Positions 14,842 to 22,214 of a DNA stretch of 64,000 bases are shown piece by piece (within the stretch, counting starts at the first letter, position 1; each line of letters opens with the position of its first letter). The notes below the pieces were generated by a model. The model saw only the letters and a list, made by a program, of their open reading frames with translations, ran no database searches and had not been told where the DNA came from. The translations under genes were made by a program, and so were the position numbers. Source of the DNA: CAVUWL01 sp963700105 (GTDB taxonomy: Bacteria; Actinomycetota; Thermoleophilia; Solirubrobacterales; 70-9); contig CAVOWL010000004.1 of NCBI GenBank assembly GCA_963700105.1, positions 434,001 through 498,000 on the forward strand. The letters run 5' to 3'.

Positions 14842-17256
14842 TCAGGCCGCCGCGGCGGAACCCGGTGCGGCGCTGACCTCTTCCCCCGCAGCCGCCCCCT
14901 CGCCATCGGGCTCGGGCGCGATTCCGGCGAAGGGAGGCGGCCCGGCCGCTGGCGCCGACTCGGTCTCGGCGACCTCGCGCGGCAATCGACGCGAGACCAC
15001 CTTGGTCACCCCGTCGCCGCCCATGCTGACCCCGTAGAGGACGTCGGCGGCGTCCATGGTGCGCTTTTGGTGGGTGACGATGACGAATTGGGCGCGGTCG
15101 CTGAAGCGACGAACGAGTTGCAAGAAGCGGTCTATGTTGGCGTCATCGAGCGCCGCCTCGACCTCGTCGAGGATGTAGAAGGGGCACGGTCGGGCGAGGA
15201 AAACGGCGAAAACGAAGGCGAGCGCGACCAGCGACTTCTCCCCGCCCGAGAGCAGCGAGAGCTTGCGGGTCGACTTACCCGCCGGGGTCACCTCGATCTC
15301 GACTCCGAGCTCCTCTCGCTGCTCATCCTCCTCGGCACCCTCGTCCTCCGCTGGCCCCTGCCCGGGATCGCGGACCGGATGCAGGCTGACCCGGCGCAGG
15401 CATCCGCGCCCGTCGGGAAAGAGGTGGCCGACCATCTCCTCGAAGTTCTTGGCCGTCGCATCGAAGGTCTGCTCAAAGGCGCGCTCGATCTCCCGATCGA
15501 CGTCGCGGATCAACGTCTCCAACTCGCGCATTGCCCGCTCGGTGTCCTCACGCTGGGCCTCGAGTCCCTCCACGTGCTCGCGCGCCTCCTCATACTCGCG
15601 CTCGGCAAGTGGGTTGAAGGGGCCGATCTGGGCGCGGCGACGGGCAAGCCGCTCGAGCTGGCGTCCGATCGCGCTTCGCTCCTCCTCTGCGAGCGGGCGC
15701 TCGGCGGCGCCGATCTCCTCACCGAGGCGCTCCGCGATCGCCGCCAGCTCCCTCGCTGCCTCCTCGCGCCGATCGCCGAGGTGGGCGGCCTCGACCTCCG
15801 CCTTGGTCAGCTCATCGGCGGCGAGCTTGATCTCAGCCTGCAGCTCGAACTCGCGCTGAGAGCAGGCTCGCATCTGCTCGGCGATCTCATCGCCATCGCC
15901 CTCATCGCCAAGCACCGTACCCTCGGTGCGCTCGATCCTGGCCGCGATCGAGCCGCGCGCGGTGAGGACCGAGGCGACGGCGGCGCGGACGTCTTCCAGT
16001 AGCTCCTCGGCGACCGCAAGCCGCCGCCGCAGGGCCTCGCGGTGGCGCTCGCCGAGCAAGCCCTCGGCAACCCGCACGTGGCGCAGGGCCAACTCGGCGC
16101 CGCTTCGGACCGCGCCCAGCGCCGCCTCGCGCTCGGGCTCGGGTGCTTGGGAGGCGCGGGCCCGCCCGAGCGCCTCGCCGGCTTTGGACAGCGCCCCGCC
16201 AACCTCGGCCAGCTCCTCCTCGAGCTTTTGCGCCCGCCCCCCAGCTGCGGCGCTGGGATCGAGGTTGAGCGTCAGCGGACCGAGCTCGCGCGCCAGCGCC
16301 TCGACCACTCCGACCAGCTCCTCCTCGCGGGCGCCGAGGCTCGCCGCGCGCACCGCGATTCGCTCCTGTCCGGCCCGCAACTTGGTCAATAGCCCCCAGG
16401 CCTCGGTGCGGGCGCGATCGCGAACCGCGAAGCGCTCCTCGGCCTCGCGGCGGCGCTCGCTCACCTCGGCGAGCTGGCGCTCGATCGAGGCCCGGGTGAA
16501 GCGCGCCCCCTCCGCCGCGCGCTCAGCCGCCGCCGCCCGATCGGCGCCAAAGCGAAGTTCCTCTGAGACCAGCTGGGCGCGCAGGCGGAGCTCCTCGAGC
16601 TCGAGCCGGGCGCCGAGCTCAGCCGCTTGGGCCTGGCGCTTGAGGGGCCTGAGGCGAGCTCGGGCCTCGCGCTCGAGATCGAGCGCGCGGTCGAGGTTGG
16701 TGCGCGCCGCGCGCAGCTTCAGCTCGGCGCGTCGACGCCGCTTTCGGTGCTTGCCCAGGCCCGCAGCCTCCTCGATCAAAAGCCGCCGCTCGCGTGGTTT
16801 GGAGTGGACTATCGACTCGACCCGGCCCTGGCTGATCACCGAGTGCATCTCGTGACCGAGGTTGGTGTCGGAGAGGACCTCGATCACGTCGACCAGTCGA
16901 CAGCGGGCCCCGTTCAACCGGTAGCTGCCATCGCCGGAGCGATCGAGGCTGCGCTGGACGGCGATCTCGGAAAACTCGGTCCCAGCGCGGCCTTCTGAGT
17001 TATCGATCACCACCTCGACCTCGGCCCGGCTGCGCTGGCCGATCCCCTTGCCGCCGGCCGAGATCACGTCCTGCATCGAGGCGCCGCGAATCGCCCCCGG
17101 ACTCTGCTCACCGAGGGCCCAGAGGACCGCGTCGGTGATGTTTGACTTACCCGAGCCGTTGGGACCGACGATTACGCTGACCCCGGGCGAGAACTCCAGG
17201 CTCGCCCGTTCGGGGAACGACTTGAACCCCTTCATCGTGATTGATCTCAGATACAT
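14842..17256 (-). CDS. smc: Chromosome segregation ATPase Smc, short and without a recognisable hinge
   Basis: Both ATPase half-heads are complete: Walker A 'GPNGSGKSN' (31-39), Q-loop Gln near 143, signature 'LSLLSGGEK' (666-674), Walker B 'FYILDEVEAALDDAN' (693-707) and the switch His (729). The protein has only 804 residues, against about 1,150-1,200 for bacterial Smc. Between the heads are about 380 residues of Arg/Glu/Ala-rich coiled coil, with Pro/Gly breaks near 325-340, 365-381 and 445-456, and nothing like the hinge's glycine-containing globular fold. The usual C-arm landmark survives ('IGPFNPLAEREYEE', near 544). A Pro/Ala/Glu tail follows the head. ScpA and ScpB are encoded at 48-49 kb. 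Confidence 0.93.
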   Translation of the reverse strand: MYLRSITMKGFKSFPERASLEFSPGVSVIVGPNGSGKSNITDAVLWALGEQSPGAIRGASMQDVISAGGKGIGQRSRAEVEVVIDNSEGRAGTEFSEIAVQRSLDRSGDGSYRLNGARCRLVDVIEVLSDTNLGHEMHSVISQGRVESIVHSKPRERRLLIEEAAGLGKHRKRRRRAELKLRAARTNLDRALDLEREARARLRPLKRQAQAAELGARLELEELRLRAQLVSEELRFGADRAAAAERAAEGARFTRASIERQLAEVSERRREAEERFAVRDRARTEAWGLLTKLRAGQERIAVRAASLGAREEELVGVVEALARELGPLTLNLDPSAAAGGRAQKLEEELAEVGGALSKAGEALGRARASQAPEPEREAALGAVRSGAELALRHVRVAEGLLGERHREALRRRLAVAEELLEDVRAAVASVLTARGSIAARIERTEGTVLGDEGDGDEIAEQMRACSQREFELQAEIKLAADELTKAEVEAAHLGDRREEAARELAAIAERLGEEIGAAERPLAEEERSAIGRQLERLARRRAQIGPFNPLAEREYEEAREHVEGLEAQREDTERAMRELETLIRDVDREIERAFEQTFDATAKNFEEMVGHLFPDGRGCLRRVSLHPVRDPGQGPAEDEGAEEDEQREELGVEIEVTPAGKSTRKLSLLSGGEKSLVALAFVFAVFLARPCPFYILDEVEAALDDANIDRFLQLVRRFSDRAQFVIVTHQKRTMDAADVLYGVSMGGDGVTKVVSRRLPREVAETESAPAAGPPPFAGIAPEPDGEGAAAGEEVSAAPGSAAAA

Positions 17257-17320
17257 CTCGTCCGCAGTCCTCGAGCGCTAAGGCTCGCGGGTGGATCGGA
17301 CGCGAAGTCCGCCACCTGGC

Positions 17321-18031
17321 TCAGCCCCCGAGCCGCTTCAGCGCCTGCTCGGCGGCCGCCTGCTCGGCGGCCTTCTTGCTCCGACCCTCGCCCAGCCCGA
17401 GGCGATCGGAGTCAACGCTCGCCGCAACCTCGAAGGTCCTTTGGTGGGGGGGGCCGATTGCCGCGATCACCTCATAGCTTACGCGCGCGCCGCGGCGCGC
17501 GAGCAGCTCCTGCAGCGCCGACTTGAAGTCGATCCTGGTCTCGGTGGCGTGGGCGATTCGCAACTCGAAGGCCGCCGCGACGGCGGCCGCGGTGCGCTCA
17601 AAGCCAAAGCTCAAAAAACAGGCCCCGATCAGCGCCTCGGTGGCCTCCGGCAGCGGCCGCTCACCACCCAGGAGGACCTCCGCGGGAATCGCCGCGGCGG
17701 TGGTGGCGGGCTCGGCCTCACGCAGCATCTCGGGCACCCCAAGCGCCGCGCCAACCGACGCGCAGGAGACGCCGCTTACGGCCTGATTGTGAACCTTGGT
17801 GAGGCCGCCTGAATCAAGCGCCGGAAAGCGCTCAAAGAGGCTGGAGGCGACGGCGAGGCCGAGCACGCTGTCGCCGAGGAAGGCGAGCCGCTCGAAGGAA
17901 TCCACCCGCTCCTCGGTCCAGGATGAGTGGGTCAGCGCCTGTCTTCGAAGCGCCGGGGGCAGCTCCTCGATCAGGGCGGCGAGCGCTGCCACCGGCGGGG
18001 CAGCGACCGACCCAAGCTCAGGCCGGGGCAT
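17321..18031 (-). CDS. rnc: Ribonuclease III with altered catalytic residues
   Basis: A dsRNA endonuclease-fold protein with an N-terminal RNase III domain and a C-terminal dsRNA-binding domain ('GRSKKAAEQAAAEQALKRL'). In the signature the family has 'ERLEFLGD', but here it is 'ERLAFLGD' (47-54), so the second metal-binding Glu (E41 in E. coli, E40 in Aquifex) is Ala50. In the second motif 'LADxxEALIGA' is 'LPEATEALIGA', so Asp becomes Glu129 while Glu132 is kept. Length (236) is normal. Its start overlaps the end of acpP. It may be slower or metal-altered, or act mainly by binding RNA. Confidence 0.9.
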   Translation of the reverse strand: MPRPELGSVAAPPVAALAALIEELPPALRRQALTHSSWTEERVDSFERLAFLGDSVLGLAVASSLFERFPALDSGGLTKVHNQAVSGVSCASVGAALGVPEMLREAEPATTAAAIPAEVLLGGERPLPEATEALIGACFLSFGFERTAAAVAAAFELRIAHATETRIDFKSALQELLARRGARVSYEVIAAIGPPHQRTFEVAASVDSDRLGLGEGRSKKAAEQAAAEQALKRLGG

Positions 18032-18263
18032 GGGCGATCACGAAGCCGACCGCGTCCCCAACGGTTTTGATCCGCGCCGCCTGCTCCTCAGAGACCGCGA
18101 TCCCGTAGCGGTCCTCGAGCTCCATCACCAGCTCATACAGATCCAGCGAATCGGCATCTAGATCCTCCTTGAAGCGGCTCTGCTCAGAGATCGCGGCGAC
18201 TTCGACCTCGAGCTCCTCGGCGAGGTGGTTGCGGATCATCTCGAGCACTTCTGCGTGGGTCAT
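18018..18263 (-). CDS. acpP: Acyl carrier protein
   Basis: An 81-residue carrier for fatty acid synthesis. Its helix-2 motif 'DLDADSLDLYELVMELE' holds the serine that receives phosphopantetheine. I use the ATG at 18263 because GGAAGG lies at usable distance; a GTG one codon earlier is too close to it. It sits between plsX and rnc, as in many bacteria. The phosphopantetheine donor route is represented by coaD nearby. Confidence 0.96.
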   Translation of the reverse strand: MTHAEVLEMIRNHLAEELEVEVAAISEQSRFKEDLDADSLDLYELVMELEDRYGIAVSEEQAARIKTVGDAVGFVIAHAPA

Positions 18264-18275
18264 CACACCTTCCTA

Positions 18276-19298
18276 TCACGGCTCTGAGGCGAGCAATCCT
18301 CGGGTCGCCCCCGCCTCACTCAAAAGCGCCGCGGTGCGGCCCACCGCGTCGACCTCAAAGCAGCGGGCCGCCAGGCGCAGCGCGTTGGCAATTCCCAGCT
18401 CGCCCGAGCTGCCGTGCCCAACCACGGCGATCCCGCGCAGCCCGAGCAGGATCGCACCGCCGGTTGCGTCGGGGTGCAGCTCGCGCCGCAGGCCGCCCAG
18501 CGCCGGTCGCAGCATCAGGGCGCCGGCGATCGAAACCGGGTTGGCGCGGGCCGCCTCTTTGATCGCCGCGGTGATGGCGCGCGCGGTGCCCTCCATCAAC
18601 TTCAGGGCGACGTTGCCGGTGAATCCATCGGTGACGATCACGTCGGCAACCGCGGCGGGCAGATCGCGGCCCTCGACGTTGCCGAGAAAATCGATCCCCT
18701 CCGCCGCGGCCAGAACCCGGTGGGCGGCGATCACCTCCTCGCGGCCCTTGCCTGACTCCTCACCGACCGAGAGCAGCCCGACCCGGGGCCTGGCGACTCC
18801 CAAAACCGCGGCCGAGAAGGCGGCGCCGAGGAAGGCAAACTGGATCAGGTGCTGGGCGCGGGCCTCGACGTTGGCGCCGACGTCGAGAAAGAGCACCGGC
18901 TTACCGGGAAGCGGTAGTTGCACCGCCAGCGCCGGTCGCTGCACGCCGCGCAGGCGGCGCAGCCCAAAGGTCGACGCCGCCATCGCCGCCCCGGTCGAAC
19001 CGACGCTGACCAAGGCGGAGGAGCGCCCCGCGGCGACGTCGGCGGCGGCCCGAACGACCGAGGCGCCGGGCCTGGCGCGCACCGCGGCCACCGGCTCCGC
19101 TGCGTTTTCGATCCACTCCTCGGTCGCGATCACCTCGACCCCGGCGACCCCGCCCAGCTCGAGCTGGGCCGGCGGCCCGAAGACGCGCACCCCGATCCCA
19201 TCGGCGGCGGCCAACCGCACGCCAGCCGCAATAGCGGCGAAGCCCTGCTCGGCCCCGAATCCATCGAGGGCGACCGTGGCGCCGCCTGCGGGCGGCAT
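18276..19298 (-). CDS. plsX: Phosphate acyltransferase PlsX
   Basis: Makes acyl-phosphate from acyl-ACP at the start of phospholipid synthesis. Family landmarks are 'VSVGSTGAAMAASTFGLRRL', 'VLFLDVGANVEA', 'GLLSVGEESGKG', 'VEGRDLPAAVADVIVTDGFTGNVALKLMEGTA' and 'GAILLGLRGIAVVGHGSS'. The N-terminus is short ('VALDGFGAEQG' in place of the usual AMGGD motif), so the first loop is divergent. The start overlaps the rpmF stop (TAATG). Confidence 0.95.
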   Translation of the reverse strand: MPPAGGATVALDGFGAEQGFAAIAAGVRLAAADGIGVRVFGPPAQLELGGVAGVEVIATEEWIENAAEPVAAVRARPGASVVRAAADVAAGRSSALVSVGSTGAAMAASTFGLRRLRGVQRPALAVQLPLPGKPVLFLDVGANVEARAQHLIQFAFLGAAFSAAVLGVARPRVGLLSVGEESGKGREEVIAAHRVLAAAEGIDFLGNVEGRDLPAAVADVIVTDGFTGNVALKLMEGTARAITAAIKEAARANPVSIAGALMLRPALGGLRRELHPDATGGAILLGLRGIAVVGHGSSGELGIANALRLAARCFEVDAVGRTAALLSEAGATRGLLASEP

Positions 19299-19513
19299 TA
19301 CCCCTGAGCGTCGGGAGGGGTCGCCGGAGTCTCGGTGATTCGGTGGGAGATGACCTCACGCCCGGCGTAGGTGCCGCAGGTTGGGCAGACGCGATGGGGC
19401 AGGCGCGGGCTGTGGCAGCGCGGACACAGGTTGAGCCGCGCGGTCGGCGCGGTATGGGTCGCGCGACGCTTGTCGCGGCGGGCGCTTGAGGTTCTCTTCT
19501 TGGGTACCGCCAT
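19298..19513 (-). CDS. rpmF: Ribosomal protein bL32
   Basis: 71 residues starting 'MAVPKKRTSSARRDKRRATH', with two Cys pairs ('CPRCHSP' and 'CPTCGTYAGR') forming the zinc site, so this is the C+ (zinc-binding) form. It lies between yceD and plsX, the classic arrangement linking ribosome and lipid synthesis. TAGGAT ends nine bases before the ATG. Confidence 0.96.
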   Translation of the reverse strand: MAVPKKRTSSARRDKRRATHTAPTARLNLCPRCHSPRLPHRVCPTCGTYAGREVISHRITETPATPPDAQG

Positions 19514-19525
19514 CGCTGCGCAATC

Positions 19526-20050
19526 CTACTCCAGCTCCAGCTCGCTCAGCTTTGCCCAGCGCGGATCGCCGCCGCCGCCGTGTCGGTGGGCCTCGGGGTC
19601 AGCGTCGTTTAGCGATTCACCGCAGCCGGGGCAAAGGCCGGCGCAATCTGGCCGGCAGAGAATCTGGCTGGGAAGCGCAAGTGCGGCGGCGTCGTGGGCC
19701 CAACGGCCGATGTCGAGCTCGCTATCGAGCACGTAGGGGCTGCGAAACGCCTCGTCCTCGCTGCCTTGGTGATCGGCCTCGCGGGTATCGATCGAGAGCT
19801 CCAGGGAGGCGGGCTCAAGGCAGCGCATGCAGGGGCCGACCAGCCTCACCCCAAAGCGCAGGCGGAAGGCATAGCCGCCGCTGGGGCGGGAGATATCGAG
19901 GCGGGTCTCGATCGTCTCGGGCGCCGCCGCGTAGAGCTGGCCCCCCATCAGCAGCGGCTCAAAGCCGACCGCAATCTGCAGTCTCTTTCCCTCGCCGTGG
20001 GCGAGTGAGATATTGGCGAGGTCGACAACGGTGATCGATGTTTGTCTCAT
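19526..20050 (-). CDS. yceD: YceD/DUF177 family protein
   Basis: A 174-residue protein of the DUF177 family encoded next to rpmF throughout bacteria and connected with 23S rRNA metabolism. Diagnostic parts are 'GPCMRCLEP' and a C-terminal zinc-like cluster 'CRPDCAGLCPGCGESLN'. The ATG is preceded by GGAGGAGTGAG, one of the strongest Shine-Dalgarno sequences in the window, in contrast to the leaderless genes. It is the first gene of the minus-strand run down to trmD and is divergent from the methyltransferase. Confidence 0.92.
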   Translation of the reverse strand: MRQTSITVVDLANISLAHGEGKRLQIAVGFEPLLMGGQLYAAAPETIETRLDISRPSGGYAFRLRFGVRLVGPCMRCLEPASLELSIDTREADHQGSEDEAFRSPYVLDSELDIGRWAHDAAALALPSQILCRPDCAGLCPGCGESLNDADPEAHRHGGGGDPRWAKLSELELE

Positions 20051-20105
20051 CTCACTCCTCCGCTGGGCAGTTACTTACGATGGAGATTCCCACCGAGATT
20101 ACGAA

Positions 20106-20600
20106 ATGGGTCAATTCGACTGGACACCGGAGGTCTACCTGGAGCGAATCCGCTCCGAGCTGGAGGGCTATGACGAACTGCAGGCCCAGGCGGTGGCGGC
20201 GATTCCCTTCGCGCCGCAGCGGGTCCTGGAGCTGGGCATGGGGACCGGTGAGACGACCCGGCGCCTGATCGAGGCCTACCCCGATGCCTGGGTGATCGGT
20301 TTGGACTCAAGCCCCGACATGGTCTTCCGCGCCCGCCAGAGCTATGACGACGTGCAGCTGGCACGGATGCAGGACCCGCTCCCCGACGGCCCCTGGGATC
20401 TGGTGATCTCGGTCCTCTCAATCGGCGAGCTGAGCGATGAGCAGACTCGAGCCCTGCTTCGCCGGGTCAAAGAGCAGTCGCGCTCGCTGGTGATCGGCGA
20501 AGCGATCGAGCCGTCCAGACTGGCGAACATCCTCGAGTGGTCGGGGGGCGAGCTGAGCTGGCGTTCGGAGCGCCTGGCGGTGATCCGGGCGCTTTACTGA
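20106..20600 (+). CDS. Small class I SAM-dependent methyltransferase
   Basis: A 164-residue Rossmann methyltransferase. 'VLELGMGTGETTRRLIEAYP' is motif I, 'VIGLDSSPDMVFRAR' holds the acidic ribose-binding residue, and 'PWDLVISVLSIGELSDEQ' is motif IV. There is no substrate domain, so the target is unknown. I use the ATG at 20106 rather than upstream frames that would overlap divergent yceD. TACGAT at 20076-20081 could be its -10. It is an isolated plus-strand gene ending two bases from convergent sepIVA. Confidence 0.85.
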   Translation: MGQFDWTPEVYLERIRSELEGYDELQAQAVAAIPFAPQRVLELGMGTGETTRRLIEAYPDAWVIGLDSSPDMVFRARQSYDDVQLARMQDPLPDGPWDLVISVLSIGELSDEQTRALLRRVKEQSRSLVIGEAIEPSRLANILEWSGGELSWRSERLAVIRALY

Positions 20601-20601
20601 G

Positions 20602-21072
20602 CTACTGCTCGATCTCGGCCGGCTCTTCGTCGCGACCGGCGAGGCGGTCTCGACCCCGCTGCACGGCGGCGAGAAACTTCTGCAGGTTTACCTCGAGGGT
20701 GTTGAGGATCTCATCGGCGTAGTCCTCGGCGCCGAGGCGGATCTCGCGCTCGCGGGTTCGCGCGTCCTCGACTATCTCATCGGCCGCCCGCTCCGCCTGC
20801 TTGGTGACCTCCTCATCAGAGATCAGCCTGGCCTGCTGCTCGCGGGCCTCACGGACCACCCGCTCGGCCTCGCGTTTGGCCTCGGCCAGCATCTCCTGGC
20901 GCTCCTTGACGATCCAGCGCGCCTGCTTGATCTCCTCGGGGATCGTCGCGCGCATCTGATCGAGGAGGTCATAGATCTCCTCGCGGTCCACACGCACCTG
21001 GTCCGTCAGCGGGACGGGTCGGGCGTTGTGGACGACGTCGTCCAACTTGTCTATGAGGACCAATACGTCCAT
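20602..21072 (-). CDS. Coiled-coil division/growth protein, SepIVA-like (DivIVA family)
   Basis: 156 residues, almost entirely charged helix. A short N-terminal segment ('DVLVLIDKLDDVVHNARPVPLTDQVRVDREEIYDLLDQMR') is followed by a Glu/Arg/Ala coiled coil. This matches the Rv2927c/SepIVA group, which lies beside the DUF177 gene and rnc/smc in mycobacteria as it nearly does here. SepIVA organises septal and polar growth. The identification rests on pattern and synteny, and coiled coils can mislead. It follows coaD after a hairpin and is probably expressed separately. Confidence 0.75.
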   Translation of the reverse strand: MDVLVLIDKLDDVVHNARPVPLTDQVRVDREEIYDLLDQMRATIPEEIKQARWIVKERQEMLAEAKREAERVVREAREQQARLISDEEVTKQAERAADEIVEDARTREREIRLGAEDYADEILNTLEVNLQKFLAAVQRGRDRLAGRDEEPAEIEQ

Positions 21073-21115
21073 CAGCAGTCCGTAAGCCTACGTGTCAGCG
21101 CCTTCTTTGGTGAAG

Positions 21116-21139
21116 AAGCCGTTATTTCCTCGGCTTTTT
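21116..21139 (-). terminator. Hairpin after coaD, possible bidirectional terminator
   Basis: AAGCCG and CGGCTT form a perfect six-pair stem around a nine-base loop. Reading plus, it is followed by a T run (CGGCTTTTT). Reading minus, the direction needed after coaD, it is followed by only CTTC. It is the clearest terminator-like element in the window but weak for coaD. Confidence 0.4.
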
Positions 21140-21175
21140 GCAAACTCTCGCCCACGGCCCCTCCAACCGGCAAGC

Positions 21176-21676
21176 CTAGCGCTCGCCGAGTCGGCGTGCG
21201 AGCGCGGCGGCAACCGGGGCCGGCACCAGATCGGAGACGTCGCCGCTGAAGGTGGCCATTTCCTTGACCCCGGTGGAGGAGAGAAAGCTGTAGTGGGGAG
21301 AGGCGATCACGTAGACGCTCTCGATACCGGGATCGAGCTTGCGGTTCAGCTGCGCCATCTCGAACTCATACTCAAAGTCAGAGATCGCCCGCAGCCCCTT
21401 GACGATCGCGGTGGCGTCGTTATCGCGGGCGAACTCAACCAGCAGGTTGGAGAAGATCTTGACCTCGACGTTTGCCAGCTCGGAGGTTGCCTCGCGGATC
21501 AAGGCCTCTCGCTCGGTGGCGCTGAACAGCGTCCTCTCCTTGCGCAGCGGGTTGTTGACCACCCCGACCACGACCCGCTCGAAAACCACGGCCGTGCGGG
21601 TGATGATGTCCACGTGCCCGTTGGTGACCGGGTCATAGCTGCCCGGGCAAACGACGGTGCCGCCGCGGCCGCTCAC
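21176..21676 (-). CDS. coaD: Phosphopantetheine adenylyltransferase
   Basis: Penultimate step of coenzyme A synthesis. The nucleotidyltransferase motif 'CPGSYDPVTNGHVDII' (T/HxGH class) and the C-terminal 'YSFLSSTGVKEMA' (ISSTxxK-type loop) are present. 'GLRAISDFEYEFEMAQLNRKL' is the CoaD-specific helix. 166 residues is typical. It overlaps rsmD by a few bases, and rsmD-coaD is a standard pair. Confidence 0.97.
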   Translation of the reverse strand: MSGRGGTVVCPGSYDPVTNGHVDIITRTAVVFERVVVGVVNNPLRKERTLFSATEREALIREATSELANVEVKIFSNLLVEFARDNDATAIVKGLRAISDFEYEFEMAQLNRKLDPGIESVYVIASPHYSFLSSTGVKEMATFSGDVSDLVPAPVAAALARRLGER

Positions 21677-22212
21677 CCTGGCTCTCCCCGGTAGAAGGAG
21701 ACCTCGGTCGCCCCGTAGCGGCGCTGGCGAAGCCGCTGCAGGGATTCGAGCCGAAGCGGCTTGCCGGCGCCGCTCTCGACCACGGCGCGCCCGCCCCGGG
21801 AGAGCAGGCCGGGGAGATATCTGTTCAGCTCGGACTCCACGCGCGCGGCGAGTCTATAGGGGGGGTCGATGAAGACCAGGTCAAAGCCGGGGCGCCCCGA
21901 TCCCCTTCGCAGCCAGGCTCCGACCTCGGCCCGGATCAGCTCGCTGCGCCCGCGCAGGCCGAGCCGCTCGAGGTTGCCGAGGGCGGCCCGGGTGTCACGA
22001 TCGACCAAGACGGCATCAGCGGCGCCGCGGGAGAGCGCCTCGATTGCCAGCGCCCCGGTACCGCAGTAAAGGTCGAGCACCCGGGCACCCTCGCTCGCCT
22101 CCCCCAGCGCCGAGAAGATCGCCTCGCGAACGCGATCGGAGGTCGGGCGAACCTGGAATCCACGTGGCGCCACCAGCCGCTGTCCGCGCAGCTCTCCGGC
22201 GATCACCCGCAT
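21673..22212 (-). CDS. rsmD: 16S rRNA (guanine966-N2)-methyltransferase
   Basis: Methylates G966 of 16S rRNA in the assembled 30S subunit. Markers are 'MRVIAGELRGQRL', 'RPTSDRVREAIFSALG', motif I 'VLDLYCGTGALAIEALSRGA' and the catalytic 'FIDPPYR'. 179 residues. Its start lies two bases after the recG stop and its end overlaps coaD. Confidence 0.96.
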   Translation of the reverse strand: MRVIAGELRGQRLVAPRGFQVRPTSDRVREAIFSALGEASEGARVLDLYCGTGALAIEALSRGAADAVLVDRDTRAALGNLERLGLRGRSELIRAEVGAWLRRGSGRPGFDLVFIDPPYRLAARVESELNRYLPGLLSRGGRAVVESGAGKPLRLESLQRLRQRRYGATEVSFYRGEPG

Positions 22213-22214
22213 CG

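Noticed and set aside
14188..16002. 604-codon plus-strand frame opposite ftsY and smc
   Set aside because: It is the antisense shadow of high-GC coding DNA; the minus-strand genes have complete ATPase motifs, while this translation is Ser/Arg-rich without domains.
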